A DNA stretch of 64,000 nucleotides from Bacteroidota bacterium (GTDB lineage: Bacteria > Bacteroidota > Bacteroidia > AKYH767-A > OLB10), in the NCBI GenBank assembly GCA_016713525.1, contig JADJOZ010000008.1:248001-312000 (forward strand), written 5' to 3'. Numbering within the stretch: the first letter of the stretch is position 1; every line of letters begins with the position of its first letter. Under the pieces are notes generated by a model, which saw only the letters and a program-made list of their open reading frames with translations, made no database searches and had not been told where the DNA came from. The position numbers and the translations under genes are program-made. Of the stretch, positions 27,362 through 37,094 are shown piece by piece.

Positions 27362-30300
27362 CTATTGAATCACAATTTTGAATTGATTATGAAATGCATC
27401 ATTGGTCACCGACAACATATAAGTGCCCGGTGCAAGTTTCGACACATCAACAGACTTCTGATTAAAACCAGTGTTGCAATTGTAATTTTCAATTTTCACT
27501 ACTCTTCCATTTAAATCAGAGATTTTTATTATCGTATTCACTGACTGATTCGAACTGAATGAAACAGCAATAGATTCTGACGCAGGATTAGGGAATACCA
27601 CAAGATCACTAACAGTTGGTTCACCTGCGAATCTGCAATTATCAACTTGTACTTCCAGAAATGATTTTTCTGATTTGCCGCACGCATTCAATGCACGCGC
27701 AGAAATGGTAGACGTGGGAGTATTGACATTTAAGAAATTCAATGCAACATTCTCCGTATTTCCAGTTACAATCACACCATTTGAACCTTGCCACACATAT
27801 GTTACTGCTCCCGGAAATGGAAGTACGCTATAATTGTAATTACCTCCGTTTTTACAAACTGTCAGTGGTCCGGTTATAGCATTAGGTGGGCCCGGTCTGC
27901 CTTGAACTACCATGCACCTTTCAACACTATTTCCACAAACATTCACTGCAGCCACACAAATTGATCCTATTGTAAAATTTGGAGCAAAGTCAACTGAAAT
28001 TGAATTTCCATTCGATGGGCCAACAATAGTAGCACCTGCAGGAACTGTCCAGCTATAAGATGATGCACCAACAACTGGTGTTACACTATAAGTTTGCCCG
28101 GTAGTTCCGCACATTGCAAATCGTGGACCACTAATATTTTCAGGTGTATTTACAAATGCCCTAACGAAAGCTGAACGAACTGCACTTGATCCACAAACAT
28201 TAGAAGCAAACACCCCAACTGTTCCGAAGACAAAACCTGAAGGGAAAGTTATCTGGACGTTTGCAGATGTGGAAGTCAAAGGGTTTCCATTTAATACGCC
28301 ATCAAAAATAACTGCGCCTGCGGGTGCAGTCCAGGTATAATCATCTGCAACAGCCACAGGTACCACAGCATAGTTGTAAGTGTTATTTGCACAAACTCCG
28401 GTTTTAGGGAATAAACCCACTGCCTCACTTGGTTTTTTTGGTAATCCATGAACACTGAATGTGCGTATAGCAGAAGTCCCAATACAATTTGAAGCGGAAA
28501 CACCTACATAGGCACCCTGCAAAACATTACCGAACTGAACTTCAACTGAATTTGTACCCTGACCTGATAATATAAGTGATCCTGCAGGAACTGTCCATGC
28601 ATAAGATATCACATTATTGGATTGCGGTACAGAATAAGTTTGAGTAGATCCTAAACAGGCACTTGCACTTCCGGTGATAGGATCGGGTTTGCCGGGTTGT
28701 ACAGTGTAGCGGGAAACCAGTCTGCAGTATTGTTGTGTTTGACCACAGGCATTTGATGCAACAACACAAATACTGGCATTGGTATAAGTTGCAGAAACAC
28801 TAACAGTAATTGAATTGGTAGTTGATGTTCCTGTTAATCCATTTGGAAGAGTCCAAACATAACTGGTAGCATTCGGATCATTGGCAACACTAAAAGTTAC
28901 TGATGATTGTCCCTGACACACACCTGACTGACCATTTATTGCAGTGATTGGTGCAGGTGGAATACAACCGCAATCAGTAACTTCGATTGTTGAAGTTGCG
29001 CTGTTAGAACAACCATTCAAATCGTTGAATGTATAAGTAATAACATGAACTCCTATACCTGCAGTAGCAGGGTTAAAGCTGCCGGAACTAACACCATTGC
29101 CACTATAATTACCACCTGCCGGAGAGCCTCCTGAAAGAACAAATGGTGCATCCGTTGAACATACATCCACAAAAGGATCGAGAGAAACGGTGGGAAGTGA
29201 ATTAACTGTAACAGTGACAGAGCCCGATGTTCCGGTGCAACCATTTCCATCTGTAACGGTTACGGCAAATGTTCCTGAAGTCGAAACAGAAATAGATTGG
29301 GTTGTACTACCATCGCTCCATAAATAAGAAGTATAAGCCCCGGCATCAAGTACAACACTTCCGCCAACACAAAACGTTAAGGACCCTGATGGAGTAATGA
29401 CCGGTGAGAGATTAGCACCAACAGAAGTAGTAACTGACGGCGATGTTCCTGTACAACCATTTCCATCTGTAACGGTTACGGTAAATGTTCCTGAAGTTGA
29501 AACAGAGATAGATTGGGTTGTACTACCATCGCTCCATAAATAAGAAGCATAAACCCCGGCATCTAATACAACATTACCGCCAGCACAAAATGCTAAAGGC
29601 CCTGATGGAGTAATGACAGGTGAGAGATTTGTGCCAACAGTAGTAGTTACGGAAGGAGAAGTTCCTGTACAGCCATTTCCATCTGTAACGGTTACGGTAA
29701 AAGTTCCTGAAGTTGAAACAGAGATAGATTGAGTTGTACTACCATCGCTCCATAAATAAGAAGCATAAACCCCGGCATCCAAAACAACACTACCGCCTGC
29801 ACAAAATGTTAAGGAACCTGATGGAGTAATTACCGGAGAGAGGTTTGCTCCAACAGTAGTTGTTACCGAAGGAGAAGTACCTGTACAACCATTTCCATCT
29901 GTAACTGTTACGGTAAAAGTTCCTGAAGTTGAAACAGTGATAGATTGAGTTGTACTACCATCGCTCCATAAATAAGCAGTATATCCTGCACCTGCATCCA
30001 AGGTTACATTTCCACCCGGACAGAAGGTAGTTGATCCACTCGGTGAAATTGAAGGAGTTGGAAGTGGGTTAACAATTACATCGGTACTTGCCGAAACGTT
30101 GCTACATAATGCAGCATTATATACTGTTACGTTATAACTTCCTGCAGATGATACAACTATTGACTGAGTTGTTTCTCCGGTACTCCACAAATAAGAATCC
30201 GCTGCAGATGAAGTTAATGTTACACTTTGTCCAGAACAAAATGTGGTAGAACTGCCGGCTGTGATTACAGGGATAGCAGGAGCAGCAAAAACTGTGTTTG

Positions 30301-32779
30301 AACTAACGTTATTGCAAGTTCCGGATGCTCCGAATGAGAATGCACGCAGAAAATATGTTCCAAGTGGTAAATTAGAATAAGATACAGAACCTGAAGTAGT
30401 CTGAGGAGCACCATATGGATTGCCATCTTTATACAACTGAACAGTATAATCAGCCAAACCATTTGATACTGTAAATGAAATTGAACCTTCACAAGGAATA
30501 GATTGAGCAGAAGCATTCACAGCAATAATGTTTGCACAATTTTCAGTATATGTTGCGGTTAGCCGATATGCACCAAATGTACCGGCTGATTGAGTGAGTC
30601 GAACATAATATTTTCCAACTGCGAGACCTGTCAGGTTAACATTTGTTGAAGGTAATGTCCATGTACCGGAGGCTATTGAAGAGGCAGCGGTATCAGCATA
30701 TACTGCATAGGCAATTGAAGGGTAGGAAGCATTAAAATGATTTTGCTCCAACTCACAAGTCAACGTTAAATTACCTGAACCATCGTAACCAATTATCCAC
30801 CAGTCACGTGTATCAGTCGTTCCATTATTGTAAAAATTTAGATGTCCGGTAGAGGGTGTATTGGAAGGTAGTAAGGTAGGTGTAATTGCAAAATTATTTG
30901 GAGCCGGATTTTCTGCCGCCCAATTCATTGGTTCAAGATTAGAACTTAGCGTATATGGTGCAAATTCAGCGGTAGAATAAGTATTTATTTTTAAATAATA
31001 CACTCCCGCTGCCAAATTATTTTCGGAGTAATTAGCTGTACCTGAGGTATAAGAACCACCAAGTAACGTGGTTCCATTAGAATCATAGAGTCGGGCATAA
31101 ACATTTTGACTATTATTGGATGTCATACTCCATGAAAACTTTCCATCTTCAGATAGAGTTACCACATACGAATCCTCCAGATCGTCTGCGACCGAGTATG
31201 AGTAACCGATATGACCTGTGACAGAGTCACCAGGAGTATATGGAATACCTGTTGCGATTGTTCCGTTAGGTTCCGCATCATTTGTTTGAACCGGATATTG
31301 TATTGAATTCGATAAAGTGTAAGGAGCCCATTCGAAGTTGTAATAATTTCTAATACGAATATAATACGTCCCTGCTGCTAATCCATCTTTTTCATAGGTT
31401 CCTGTGGTTGTAGAATAATTACCTGCCAATTCTGTAGTACCATCCCCATCAAAAAGTTCAGCATACACATTTTGGTTGTTGTGACTAGTGATAGAAAAAG
31501 AAATTTTCCCATCATCGGCAGTTGTAATCGCATACCAATCCAATAAATCATCAGCACCATTATACGCATAACCAATATGTCCTGTAACCGATGAATTTAG
31601 TGAAAAAGGTGTTGCTGCCCCAAAGGTTTCATTTGGGTTTGGATCATTTGATTGCAGCGGCTCAGTTAAATTATTTGATAGAATATAAGAAGCGAATTCA
31701 TAGGTATAATATGTTCTTATTCTAATATAGTAGGTACCAACAGCAAGCCCATCTTCTGTAAAAGTTGCCGTAGTTGTAGTGTAGTTTCCATTCAACTCCG
31801 TAGTTCCATCTCCATCAAACAATTCCGCATATACGTTGTTCGAATTATCAACAGTGATTGTATAAGAAAGGGCACCATCGGCATTCGTAGTTACACTATA
31901 CCAGTCATACACATCCACACTACCATTATATCTGAATCCAATATGACCTGTGGCAGAAGAATTTAAAGGTAAAATTGTTGCGTTTGAAAATATTTCATTC
32001 GGGGTAGGATCATTAGCATTAACAGGAGGTGTTAAGGTGTTGGAAAGTGTATACGCTACATAATCATTTGAGTAGTAAGTATAGATTTTAATATAATATG
32101 TTCCGGGAGCCAGTCCGTCTTGAAAATATGTAGCAGTCGAAGTAGTATAACTTCCTGCTAATAATGTGATTCCATCGCCATCGAATAATAATGCATAAAC
32201 ATTTAGGCCACTACTGGTTATCGTATAACTCAGCTTCCCATCCTGATTAACTGTAACTGCATACCAATCAGTTGTGTCGCGTTCATTATTGTAATAATAA
32301 TTAACATGACCCGTTACAGTTCCATTCAAAGGAAGTGTACTTGCAGTTGCAACACTACCATTAAACTCCACATCATTTGTCAAACCGGTTGTTGTTAATG
32401 TAGCCGTAATCGTGTAACTCGAATTTTCGCTGGCGTAATAGTTATACAATCGAACATAATAAGTGCCAGCTGCTAATCCATTTACTGTTCTTGTAACAGT
32501 TCCTAAGGCATAGAGATTTAATAAGGAAGTAGTCCCATCATTATCCAGGATCTGGATATATGTATTATGAGAGGAACTTAATTCAATGTTCAAGTCGCCA
32601 TCTTCCGGAATTGTTACAGAGAACCAATCAGATTCAGTGAGAGATACGGTTCCAACATCTGCCACGGTTAAAGCAAGGGCATTTGCCTGTGCTTTACTGT
32701 CGTTCGGTTCCGTTTCGGCTTTCAATATGTTCGTTGCGAACATACAAGCCAATACTAGAATTAAATAAATTTTTTTCAT
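27362..32779 (-). CDS. Giant T9SS-secreted protein with PPC, tandem Ig-like and PKD-like domains
   Basis: 1805 residues with a signal peptide MKKIYLILVLACMFATNILKA. Residues about 20-740 are six pre-peptidase C-terminal (PPC) domains, each with an N-E/P-N-x start, DWYxVT strand, DGDGTTEL and GTYYIRI. A short linker is followed by Ig-like units (about 790-1250), including four nearly identical 72-residue repeats built around YLWSDGSTTQSISVSTSGTF. Then five PKD-like repeats (ISGxxxxC, SYxWTVPAGA, VCGxS) run to about 1715. The type A sorting domain has VFPNPASE and LAPGTYMLSV. PPC domains usually accompany secreted hydrolases, but no catalytic domain is present, so the protein looks purely structural or adhesive. 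Confidence 0.9.
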   Translation of the reverse strand: MKKIYLILVLACMFATNILKAETEPNDSKAQANALALTVADVGTVSLTESDWFSVTIPEDGDLNIELSSSHNTYIQILDNDGTTSLLNLYALGTVTRTVNGLAAGTYYVRLYNYYASENSSYTITATLTTTGLTNDVEFNGSVATASTLPLNGTVTGHVNYYYNNERDTTDWYAVTVNQDGKLSYTITSSGLNVYALLFDGDGITLLAGSYTTSTATYFQDGLAPGTYYIKIYTYYSNDYVAYTLSNTLTPPVNANDPTPNEIFSNATILPLNSSATGHIGFRYNGSVDVYDWYSVTTNADGALSYTITVDNSNNVYAELFDGDGTTELNGNYTTTTATFTEDGLAVGTYYIRIRTYYTYEFASYILSNNLTEPLQSNDPNPNETFGAATPFSLNSSVTGHIGYAYNGADDLLDWYAITTADDGKISFSITSHNNQNVYAELFDGDGTTELAGNYSTTTGTYEKDGLAAGTYYIRIRNYYNFEWAPYTLSNSIQYPVQTNDAEPNGTIATGIPYTPGDSVTGHIGYSYSVADDLEDSYVVTLSEDGKFSWSMTSNNSQNVYARLYDSNGTTLLGGSYTSGTANYSENNLAAGVYYLKINTYSTAEFAPYTLSSNLEPMNWAAENPAPNNFAITPTLLPSNTPSTGHLNFYNNGTTDTRDWWIIGYDGSGNLTLTCELEQNHFNASYPSIAYAVYADTAASSIASGTWTLPSTNVNLTGLAVGKYYVRLTQSAGTFGAYRLTATYTENCANIIAVNASAQSIPCEGSISFTVSNGLADYTVQLYKDGNPYGAPQTTSGSVSYSNLPLGTYFLRAFSFGASGTCNNVSSNTVFAAPAIPVITAGSSTTFCSGQSVTLTSSAADSYLWSTGETTQSIVVSSAGSYNVTVYNAALCSNVSASTDVIVNPLPTPSISPSGSTTFCPGGNVTLDAGAGYTAYLWSDGSTTQSITVSTSGTFTVTVTDGNGCTGTSPSVTTTVGANLSPVITPSGSLTFCAGGSVVLDAGVYASYLWSDGSTTQSISVSTSGTFTVTVTDGNGCTGTSPSVTTTVGTNLSPVITPSGPLAFCAGGNVVLDAGVYASYLWSDGSTTQSISVSTSGTFTVTVTDGNGCTGTSPSVTTSVGANLSPVITPSGSLTFCVGGSVVLDAGAYTSYLWSDGSTTQSISVSTSGTFAVTVTDGNGCTGTSGSVTVTVNSLPTVSLDPFVDVCSTDAPFVLSGGSPAGGNYSGNGVSSGSFNPATAGIGVHVITYTFNDLNGCSNSATSTIEVTDCGCIPPAPITAINGQSGVCQGQSSVTFSVANDPNATSYVWTLPNGLTGTSTTNSITVSVSATYTNASICVVASNACGQTQQYCRLVSRYTVQPGKPDPITGSASACLGSTQTYSVPQSNNVISYAWTVPAGSLILSGQGTNSVEVQFGNVLQGAYVGVSASNCIGTSAIRTFSVHGLPKKPSEAVGLFPKTGVCANNTYNYAVVPVAVADDYTWTAPAGAVIFDGVLNGNPLTSTSANVQITFPSGFVFGTVGVFASNVCGSSAVRSAFVRAFVNTPENISGPRFAMCGTTGQTYSVTPVVGASSYSWTVPAGATIVGPSNGNSISVDFAPNFTIGSICVAAVNVCGNSVERCMVVQGRPGPPNAITGPLTVCKNGGNYNYSVLPFPGAVTYVWQGSNGVIVTGNTENVALNFLNVNTPTSTISARALNACGKSEKSFLEVQVDNCRFAGEPTVSDLVVFPNPASESIAVSFSSNQSVNTIIKISDLNGRVVKIENYNCNTGFNQKSVDVSKLAPGTYMLSVTNDAFHNQFKIVIQ
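29190..30055 (-). repeat. Four 216-bp near-identical tandem repeats inside a CDS
   Basis: The marker CCATTTCCATCTGTAACG starts at 29241, 29457, 29673 and 29889, an exact 216-base period (72 codons, frame kept). Between copies nearly all differences are single silent or conservative changes, so the duplication is recent or kept uniform by gene conversion. The number of copies could change by recombination without breaking the gene. It could also be miscounted in a short-read assembly. Confidence 0.92.
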
Positions 32780-33437
32780 GTTGTTAGGGTTAGATATTGT
32801 TTTGGGGTTATTTGAGTGTTAATTTAAAATCCAAAGTAGAATACTGCATGCATCGTTATAATATTAAAGATGCTTAAAAATGATAGGATATATTTTGATT
32901 TAGGAACTAGGTTTTTTATGTTAAAATATGTTTAGAGTAAACTTTTAAAGTATAGGATAAATCCCAAATATTCGACCTACTACAAAACTCCCCCAAAATA
33001 CCCTATTCAGTCAATCGCCAATTATGGTGATAGGTACGCATCATTAAAAATAATCTTACTCACTTCTGAGAATAAGCATGATAGCTAAAAATATTACCCG
33101 ACAGTATCATCCCGACTATCAAACCGACTAAATAGTTTCTGCTGTCATTTGGAATTTTCAATAAGTACATTCATGATAAAGTGATTAGGGTTAGTGAAAT
33201 TGAATTCCCCTTTAAGGGATTTAGGTTTATATTACAAAACTCCCCCGAAAAACCCTAACCAGTCAATCACCAATAGTGGTGAAATGAAAACAATAAGATA
33301 ATAGAAAATAAAATCAATTTATCAAAATAATACTGTAATCATAATTAAAATAGAAAATAATTATGATTACAATATTTAAAAGAAAAGTACAAATAATAAT
33401 ATATAAAATTCATTAGTTAATTATAGGAATTCCTTGA
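32780..33437. other. Long AT-rich intergenic region with a duplicated 50-bp element
   Basis: About 660 bases without a credible gene. Two 50-base copies, at 32982-33031 and 33233-33282, match at 43 of 50 positions. Each begins TACAAAACTCCCCC and ends CAGTCAATC then a small palindrome (CACCAATAGTGGTG in the second copy). The spacing between starts is 251 bases. The remainder is very AT-rich, with runs of ATTATAAT-like words near 33340-33420. It should contain the promoter of the PPC-domain gene. Confidence 0.6.
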
Positions 33438-34406
33438 TTAGTTTACCATTAATTTAACAGAAAAACTACTTTCTCGTGAAATTATTTTAACAATGTACAA
33501 CCCTGAATTCAGTTCCCCCACATTTATAAAATTGAGTGGTGAAGTAGCATAGTTGATTTGCTTACCATTTAAATCGTAGACGATTACTGCATCAATTTTA
33601 ATGTTACCCGGATTGATTACAGATACCAGATCACTTGCAGGATTAGGATAAACTGAGAAAGGATTATTAATAATGGAATTCAGAACCCCAAGTGTGGGGC
33701 TATTAACCAGTGTATCACAACTTCCGCCTCCACAATGCATCAATACCATTATTTCATTTACCGGTGGCAGACTTGAAAGTGTTGTTGAAAGGATATAAGT
33801 GGCAGGTGATAAATTATCAGGTGTCATGAAACAATAGCATCCTGAATTAGCAATAGTATCGAATGGTGCCACATTATGAATAACTGTCATTTCACAATAT
33901 ACAGGACCTGCTATTCCACTTGCACAATTTAAGCAATTATTAAAGAGCGTAACTTCCAGTAGTCCAGGTCCAGGGATCAGGTTCAGATTCTCAACCGACA
34001 TACTGTTACAATCGGGCCAGGGATTACCGGTAAAGCAAGCCATAGGATAGGTGAATGAACATGTATTATTAAAAACAGGGTCTGTAATAATTACTGTACC
34101 AAAAAAACCGAATGGTAAGGAAGGAACCACTGAAGGTACTTCATGCGTAACTAATTGTCCGGCTAACTGAGCAAAAAGGAAAAACTGACCTGTTGGGTTT
34201 CCAATAGTATCTCCATTAACATCTACAAGCTGGATGATCGGATAATTTATCTGATTAGTATCTGCATTAATGACAGTAACATCGATGTTACCTGTTAAAT
34301 TATTAAAAGTTACATTGGTTACACAGATATTGCTACAGTTTAATGTCTGAGCAGGGAGCTGCATACTTACTACTAACAGCCATCCAAGGCGTATAAGATT
34401 TTTCAT
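33438..34406 (-). CDS. Small T9SS-secreted protein of unknown function
   Basis: 322 residues. Signal peptide MKNLIRLGWLLVVSMQLPAQ, then a beta-rich domain with about nine Cys in pairs (NCSNICVT, GNPWPDCNSM, NNCLNCASG, GCYCFMTP, MHCGGGSCDT), suggesting several disulfides. It ends in a type A sorting domain with VYPNPASD and LNSGLYIVKI. It is by far the shortest of the T9SS cargos here and carries one cargo domain only. Its function cannot be read from sequence. It has no co-directional partner close by: the AraC regulator gene upstream is 84 bases away on the same strand. Confidence 0.82.
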   Translation of the reverse strand: MKNLIRLGWLLVVSMQLPAQTLNCSNICVTNVTFNNLTGNIDVTVINADTNQINYPIIQLVDVNGDTIGNPTGQFFLFAQLAGQLVTHEVPSVVPSLPFGFFGTVIITDPVFNNTCSFTYPMACFTGNPWPDCNSMSVENLNLIPGPGLLEVTLFNNCLNCASGIAGPVYCEMTVIHNVAPFDTIANSGCYCFMTPDNLSPATYILSTTLSSLPPVNEIMVLMHCGGGSCDTLVNSPTLGVLNSIINNPFSVYPNPASDLVSVINPGNIKIDAVIVYDLNGKQINYATSPLNFINVGELNSGLYIVKIISRESSFSVKLMVN

Positions 34407-34490
34407 AATTGTATTATTTTAGTCAAAGGTAACATCTTTTTAAACCCGCGGAAAGGTAGAATTCATTGTATTTATGGTAAAAATCGAAAA

Positions 34491-35366
34491 CTATGCATCA
34501 GGGGTTAGTCTGCTTTTTCTATAATTTTCAGGAGTTAATCCTGTGATTTTTTTAAAATACTTATTAAAGTAGGAAGGGTCATTAAATTCAAGAAAATATG
34601 CAACTTCCTTAACCGAATTTTCCGAAAACAGCAATAACCTTTTAGCTTCAAGAATCACCCGTTCATCGATAAGGGCACTGGCTGTTTTTCCGGTAACCTG
34701 CTTTGAAAGGGCATTTAAATTTTCAGGAGAAACATTTAACATAACTGCATATTGTTTCACGAGACGGATAGAAATATAATGAGCTTCTAATAACTTTCGA
34801 AAGTTATCGAAAACAACATAATTTCGTGAACGCGAATCAGAGATAATACCTTCTGAATCGGAATAAACCCGTTTGAGCTGCAACAGAATAATTGAGAGAT
34901 AATTCCGCAATATTTGTTCGCTATCAGAGGCTTCTGCATTCAATTCCTTTTTCATTAACTGAACAATTTCCACCAGACTTTCAAAAACAGAATCTCCAGG
35001 CTCTATTGTGGCATTACCAAATCCTGAAAGGAACGGGAATTCGCTAACTCCCTGGTTCATTTGGTGAGGAAGAAAATAGAATTCCTTTGTGAAAATAATT
35101 ACAGTTCCGGTAGAATCAGGCGACCTGCGCAAATAATGGACCTGACCGGGGCAAACAAAGTGTACTGAAAAAGGTTTAATTTGTATTTCTCTGAAATCAA
35201 TTTCATGAACTCCGGATCCTTTTTCAAAAAGAAAAAGCTCGAAATAATTATGTCTGTGGGGGATATTGCTGGCATACCCCTTATAATTATCCAATTGTAA
35301 AATCTGAAAAGGAGCACCTTTCCTTTCCGATTCCGGGATATTATAAATAGGAATTTCTTTCGGCAT
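34491..35366 (-). CDS. AraC-family transcriptional regulator
   Basis: 291 residues. The N-terminal half is a cupin-like ligand domain (NIPHRHNYFELFLFEKGSG and FSVHFVCPGQVHYLRR, with the usual His/Glu pattern). The C-terminal 100 residues carry two helix-turn-helix units (LNVSPENLNALSKQVTGK; SVKEVAYFLEFNDPSYFNKY and the family ending KKITGLTPENYRKS). Only 45 bases separate it from the divergent YdeI-like gene, so that gene is the most likely target besides itself. The ligand is unknown. Confidence 0.9.
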   Translation of the reverse strand: MPKEIPIYNIPESERKGAPFQILQLDNYKGYASNIPHRHNYFELFLFEKGSGVHEIDFREIQIKPFSVHFVCPGQVHYLRRSPDSTGTVIIFTKEFYFLPHQMNQGVSEFPFLSGFGNATIEPGDSVFESLVEIVQLMKKELNAEASDSEQILRNYLSIILLQLKRVYSDSEGIISDSRSRNYVVFDNFRKLLEAHYISIRLVKQYAVMLNVSPENLNALSKQVTGKTASALIDERVILEAKRLLLFSENSVKEVAYFLEFNDPSYFNKYFKKITGLTPENYRKSRLTPDA

Positions 35367-35411
35367 TGTTCAAAAATACATAATTTTACGGCACAATTAA
35401 GGAAATTTAAA
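35367..35411. promoter_or_regulatory. Shared divergent promoter region
   Basis: A 45-base AT-rich gap between the divergent AraC-type regulator and the YdeI-like gene. Both promoters must lie here or overlap the coding ends. No inverted repeat is obvious in it. Confidence 0.35.
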
Positions 35412-36041
35412 ATGGGAACCCCAAATCAAAAGGTTAGTATATATATTGATAAAGCGCGTCCTTTTGCACAACCTATTCTGGATTATGTAAGGGAATTAAT
35501 TCATGAAGTATGTCCCGATGTTACAGAATCTATAAAATGGGGAATGCCTTGTTTTGAACATGCAGGCCCCATGATAACAATGGCCGGCTTCAAAGAGCAT
35601 TGTGTAGTAGCTTTCTGGAAAAGCCCATTGCTGGAAGATCCGGATAATCATCTGCTGCCGCGTTCCAAAGATGGGGGTAATTCCATGGGGAATTTCGGTA
35701 AAATAAAAACCTTGAAAGATTTGCCTCCCAAAAAGGCTTTTGTTAAACTTATTAAACAGGCAGCAAAAGTAAATGAGCAGGGATTAAAAGTTCCAAAGAA
35801 AAATATCATTGCCAAAGACCCATTACCGGTTCCGGCTGAACTTGATAAACTTCTTCTCAAAAATAAGGAGGCCCGGCAATTCTTTGCTAAACTTACTCCT
35901 GCCAAAAAACGGGAATTTATTGAATGGATTACAAGTGCCAAAATGGAGGCAACCAGATTAAAGAGAATCGATAAAACTATAGAACTATTGGAAGAAAGTA
36001 AATCCTTAAACTGGAAATACGAAACCAAAAGGAAAGCCTAA
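35412..36041 (+). CDS. YdeI/OmpD-associated family protein with DUF1801 domain
   Basis: 209 residues. The first 110 match the DUF1801 layout (SIYIDKARPFAQPILDYVRELIHE, ESIKWGMPCFEHAG, then CVVAFWKS). The last 70 match the bacteriocin-protection/YdeI-OmpD domain: a FAKLTPAKKREFIEWITSAK core followed by a Lys/Arg-rich helix. The family is found widely in Bacteroidota; the name comes from a Salmonella protein and tells little about function. It is divergent from an AraC regulator and its stop overlaps the convergent SnoaL-like gene by four bases. Confidence 0.85.
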   Translation: MGTPNQKVSIYIDKARPFAQPILDYVRELIHEVCPDVTESIKWGMPCFEHAGPMITMAGFKEHCVVAFWKSPLLEDPDNHLLPRSKDGGNSMGNFGKIKTLKDLPPKKAFVKLIKQAAKVNEQGLKVPKKNIIAKDPLPVPAELDKLLLKNKEARQFFAKLTPAKKREFIEWITSAKMEATRLKRIDKTIELLEESKSLNWKYETKRKA

Positions 36042-36406
36042 CCGTGGTAAACTCTGGAACGGACAATTAATCCATTTTCAATCTCAAGGACCTCAGCAAC
36101 ATTTATTTCCGCTTCACCGGGAACAATTCTTGTATATTCCATAAACACACGATGCTCATTTGCGGTGAGTGAAACTTCACGATACTGTAATTGAGGAAGT
36201 CGTTGAAAAGCATCTTTCCACCAGTCACGTAATGCAGTCTTACCTTTTATAAGTCCGTTAGTTTCCGGTCGGTGCACTTTTAGTTTTGGGCTGAAATGAA
36301 TTGCGTGCTCATCATAAAGCGCAAGTAAGTTTTCCAGATTGTGGTCATTAAAACATGCTAACCATGTTTTGGCGATACTTAGATTTTTTGCTGACAGTGA
36401 TTCCAT
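36038..36406 (-). CDS. SnoaL/NTF2-like small protein
   Basis: 122 residues, the normal size of a single NTF2-like cone fold. It shows the usual opening (AKTWLACFNDHNLENLLALYDEHAIHFSP), a GKTALRDWWKDAF helix and a C-terminal set of strands ending VLEIENGLIVRSRVYHG. Members are small-molecule isomerases, cyclases or binding proteins; no substrate can be assigned. Its stop codon overlaps that of the YdeI-like gene on the other strand, and it is 20 bases downstream of the TMEM175-like gene, with which it may be transcribed. Confidence 0.82.
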   Translation of the reverse strand: MESLSAKNLSIAKTWLACFNDHNLENLLALYDEHAIHFSPKLKVHRPETNGLIKGKTALRDWWKDAFQRLPQLQYREVSLTANEHRVFMEYTRIVPGEAEINVAEVLEIENGLIVRSRVYHG

Positions 36407-36425
36407 AATAATATCATACTTCGAT

Positions 36426-37052
36426 TTAACTACGATTGATGACAGAACCCAAAATAACTATCAAAGCATAAGCAATAAATCCAAACACAGGGCTGATAAA
36501 GCCTGCTGCTAATCCGGCAATCAAACCTATCGGGAAAATCAGATATTCGATTCTTATGAGCTTAAGTTGATTTTTGGAAAGTGTTTTATCAAAGAGGTTG
36601 CTTTTAGAATCGGTTACATGAGCAAAAATAAAATAATTCAGGACTGATAATAAAAATAAACTGATTCCATAAACTAAAACAGGCAAATAATATTCGGATG
36701 TTGAATTTTGTGCGAAATAAGAAGTGGAGAAAGGGATGAATGTGGTAACAAAAAGAAATGCTGAATTTAAAACTAAAAGTTTATTATCATAATTTGTTAC
36801 TCTGCCAAATAGGCTATGATGTTTTTTCCATTGTAAAAGAATTATAACGAAGCTGATAACAAAAGCAATAAACTGAGGAAACAATTTTTTCAACTGATTT
36901 AGTTGATCTTCAAAAGTGGAGCCCGGTTCAATTTGCGGAGCTTTAATCTCAAAAATTAAAAGAGTAACAGCTATGGCAATTACTGCATCGCTTAAAAAAG
37001 CAATTCGCTCGACCTGAAACTGAAGTTTTTCCTTTTCGTAATGCTTATCCAT
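36426..37052 (-). CDS. TMEM175-like (DUF1211) integral membrane protein
   Basis: 208 residues from Met at 37052 (MDKHYEKEKLQFQ); the frame is open 12 codons further. The first transmembrane helix carries RIAFLSDAVIAIAVTLLIFEI, matching the RxxxFSDxxxAI signature of bacterial TMEM175 potassium channels except that Phe is replaced by Leu before Ser-Asp. Five more hydrophobic segments follow (QFIAFVISFVIILLQW, LLVLNSAFLFVTTFIPF and so on), giving six in all. It is expected in the inner membrane as a potassium-permeable channel; whether the changed residue alters selectivity cannot be judged here. It probably leads a two-gene transcript with the SnoaL-like gene. Confidence 0.82.
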   Translation of the reverse strand: MDKHYEKEKLQFQVERIAFLSDAVIAIAVTLLIFEIKAPQIEPGSTFEDQLNQLKKLFPQFIAFVISFVIILLQWKKHHSLFGRVTNYDNKLLVLNSAFLFVTTFIPFSTSYFAQNSTSEYYLPVLVYGISLFLLSVLNYFIFAHVTDSKSNLFDKTLSKNQLKLIRIEYLIFPIGLIAGLAAGFISPVFGFIAYALIVILGSVINRS

Positions 37053-37094
37053 AAAATTATTTCGGGTAAATGTCTGAAAAAAAACCAATATATT

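Noticed and set aside
29190..30055. Regularly spaced repeats that could suggest a CRISPR array
   Set aside because: The period is 216 bases, both repeat and spacer are conserved, and the whole array is in frame inside a long coding sequence.
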